Shown here: piece after piece, positions 5,230 through 5,581 of the stretch
Layout: each line of letters opens with the position of its first letter
Position numbering within the stretch: position 1 is the first letter of the stretch
From: Thermoleophilia bacterium
Lineage (GTDB): Bacteria; Actinomycetota; Thermoleophilia; Miltoncostaeales; Miltoncostaeaceae
Direction: 5' to 3'
Assembly (NCBI GenBank): GCA_017882555.1
Contig: JADGPH010000018.1
Location: forward strand, 1 to 5,581
DNA: 5,581 nucleotides
Notes under the pieces: model-generated
Database searches by the model: none
Told to the model about the DNA's origin: nothing
The model's input: only the letters and a program-made list of their open reading frames with translations
Program-made: the position numbers and the translations under genes

Positions 5230-5581
5230 GCCGCCTCCTGTAAGTACGCCCGCAATGCCTGACGCCAATCACGCAAGCGCGGTGCACCGGGACGGGTCAC
5301 CGCCAGCACCGAGCGTGCCGGGCGCGGCGCTGGGCGCCCCAGTTGTTCGGTCGTGATCGCTTCCACGCGACAATCAATCCCAGTCTCCGCAAAGATCGCC
5401 GCGGCAAACCCGGCCCACGTCACCGACCCGCCGCCCGAGGTGTGGTAGATACCTATCGGCAGCCCGAGGAGCTGTTCCACGGCGCACGCCAGATCGCACG
5501 TCCAGGTGGGTGAACCCAGTTGGTCGGCGACGACCTGGACGGTCTCCCGCTCGCGACCCAAGCCGCGCATCGTGTCCACGA
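5226..5581 (-). CDS. rmlD: dTDP-4-dehydrorhamnose reductase, C-terminal part, 5' truncated
   Basis: About 118 C-terminal residues of a protein usually near 280-300 are present; the frame is open to the right edge. The GTG at 5579 is internal, within an FVDTM stretch that precedes the conserved strand in RmlD. Recognisable features are VVADQLGSPT (the DQxGSPT motif after the sugar-binding loop), TCDLACAVEQLL, GIYHTSGGGSVTWAGFA, and PAPRPARSVL, the RmlD version of the PARRPxxSxL motif. The ending WRQALRAYLQEA also fits the family. The enzyme reduces dTDP-4-keto-L-rhamnose to dTDP-L-rhamnose with NAD(P)H. The catalytic YxxxK lies outside the window. Its TGA overlaps the rmlB ATG, so the two are transcribed together in the order rmlD then rmlB; rmlA and rmlC are expected beyond the right edge but are not seen. 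Confidence 0.92.
   Translation of the reverse strand, partial: VDTMRGLGRERETVQVVADQLGSPTWTCDLACAVEQLLGLPIGIYHTSGGGSVTWAGFAAAIFAETGIDCRVEAITTEQLGRPAPRPARSVLAVTRPGAPRLRDWRQALRAYLQEAA
5234..5239 (-). promoter_or_regulatory. Ribosome binding site that decides the rmlB start
   Basis: On the minus strand AGGAGG lies four bases before the ATG at 5229. It sits inside the last codons of rmlD. It selects this start over the longer in-frame ATG at 5268, which would extend the overlap with rmlD to more than 40 bases. Confidence 0.65.

Noticed and set aside
4549..5262. 237-codon open frame on the plus strand
   Set aside because: It is a shadow of rmlB, in the mirror frame; the repetitive V/G/H composition is typical of such shadows.
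4219..5268. Longer rmlB start at 5268
   Set aside because: The 13 added residues do not resemble RmlB, the start would lie deep in rmlD, and AGGAGG directly precedes the ATG at 5229.

Overview
The window is a G+C-rich bacterial chromosome segment (about two thirds G+C by eye, with GTG and TTG starts and strong third-position G/C bias). It is dense with nucleotide-sugar biosynthesis genes. The wording of the RmlB and hexapeptide proteins suggests a high-GC actinobacterium-like or Chloroflexota-like organism, but the sequence alone does not settle the taxon. This is a cell-surface polysaccharide or glycan locus; no mobile element, RNA gene or CRISPR array was seen.

Layout: (1) bases 1-521, plus strand, hold the C-terminal part of a non-hydrolysing UDP-HexNAc 2-epimerase (WecB/WbpI family), cut by the left edge. 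(2) Bases 518-1117, minus strand, encode a 199-residue predicted four-helix membrane protein of unknown function; it runs convergently into the epimerase and their stop codons overlap. (3) Bases 1118-1209 form a 92-base divergent intergenic region with a candidate promoter and a small imperfect palindrome. (4) Bases 1210-4177, plus strand, are a tight three-gene operon: WbpA-type UDP-GlcNAc 6-dehydrogenase, WbpB/WlbA-like Gfo/Idh/MocA oxidoreductase and WbpD-like hexapeptide acyltransferase, joined by 4-base ATGA and GTGA overlaps. (5) A GC-rich hairpin lies between the two converging operons. (6) Bases 5581-4219, minus strand, hold the end of rmlD (dTDP-4-dehydrorhamnose reductase, cut by the right edge) followed by rmlB (dTDP-glucose 4,6-dehydratase), again with a 4-base overlap.

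How they fit together: dehydrogenase, 3-oxidoreductase, N-acetyltransferase and 2-epimerase match four of the five steps of the known Wbp route from UDP-GlcNAc to UDP-GlcNAc(3NAc)A and UDP-ManNAc(3NAc)A. Only the PLP aminotransferase (WbpE) is absent from the window. The opposing rml operon supplies dTDP-L-rhamnose. The locus probably feeds a polymer containing a di-N-acetylated uronic acid and rhamnose. The least explained element is the membrane protein that sits between the epimerase and the rest of its pathway.
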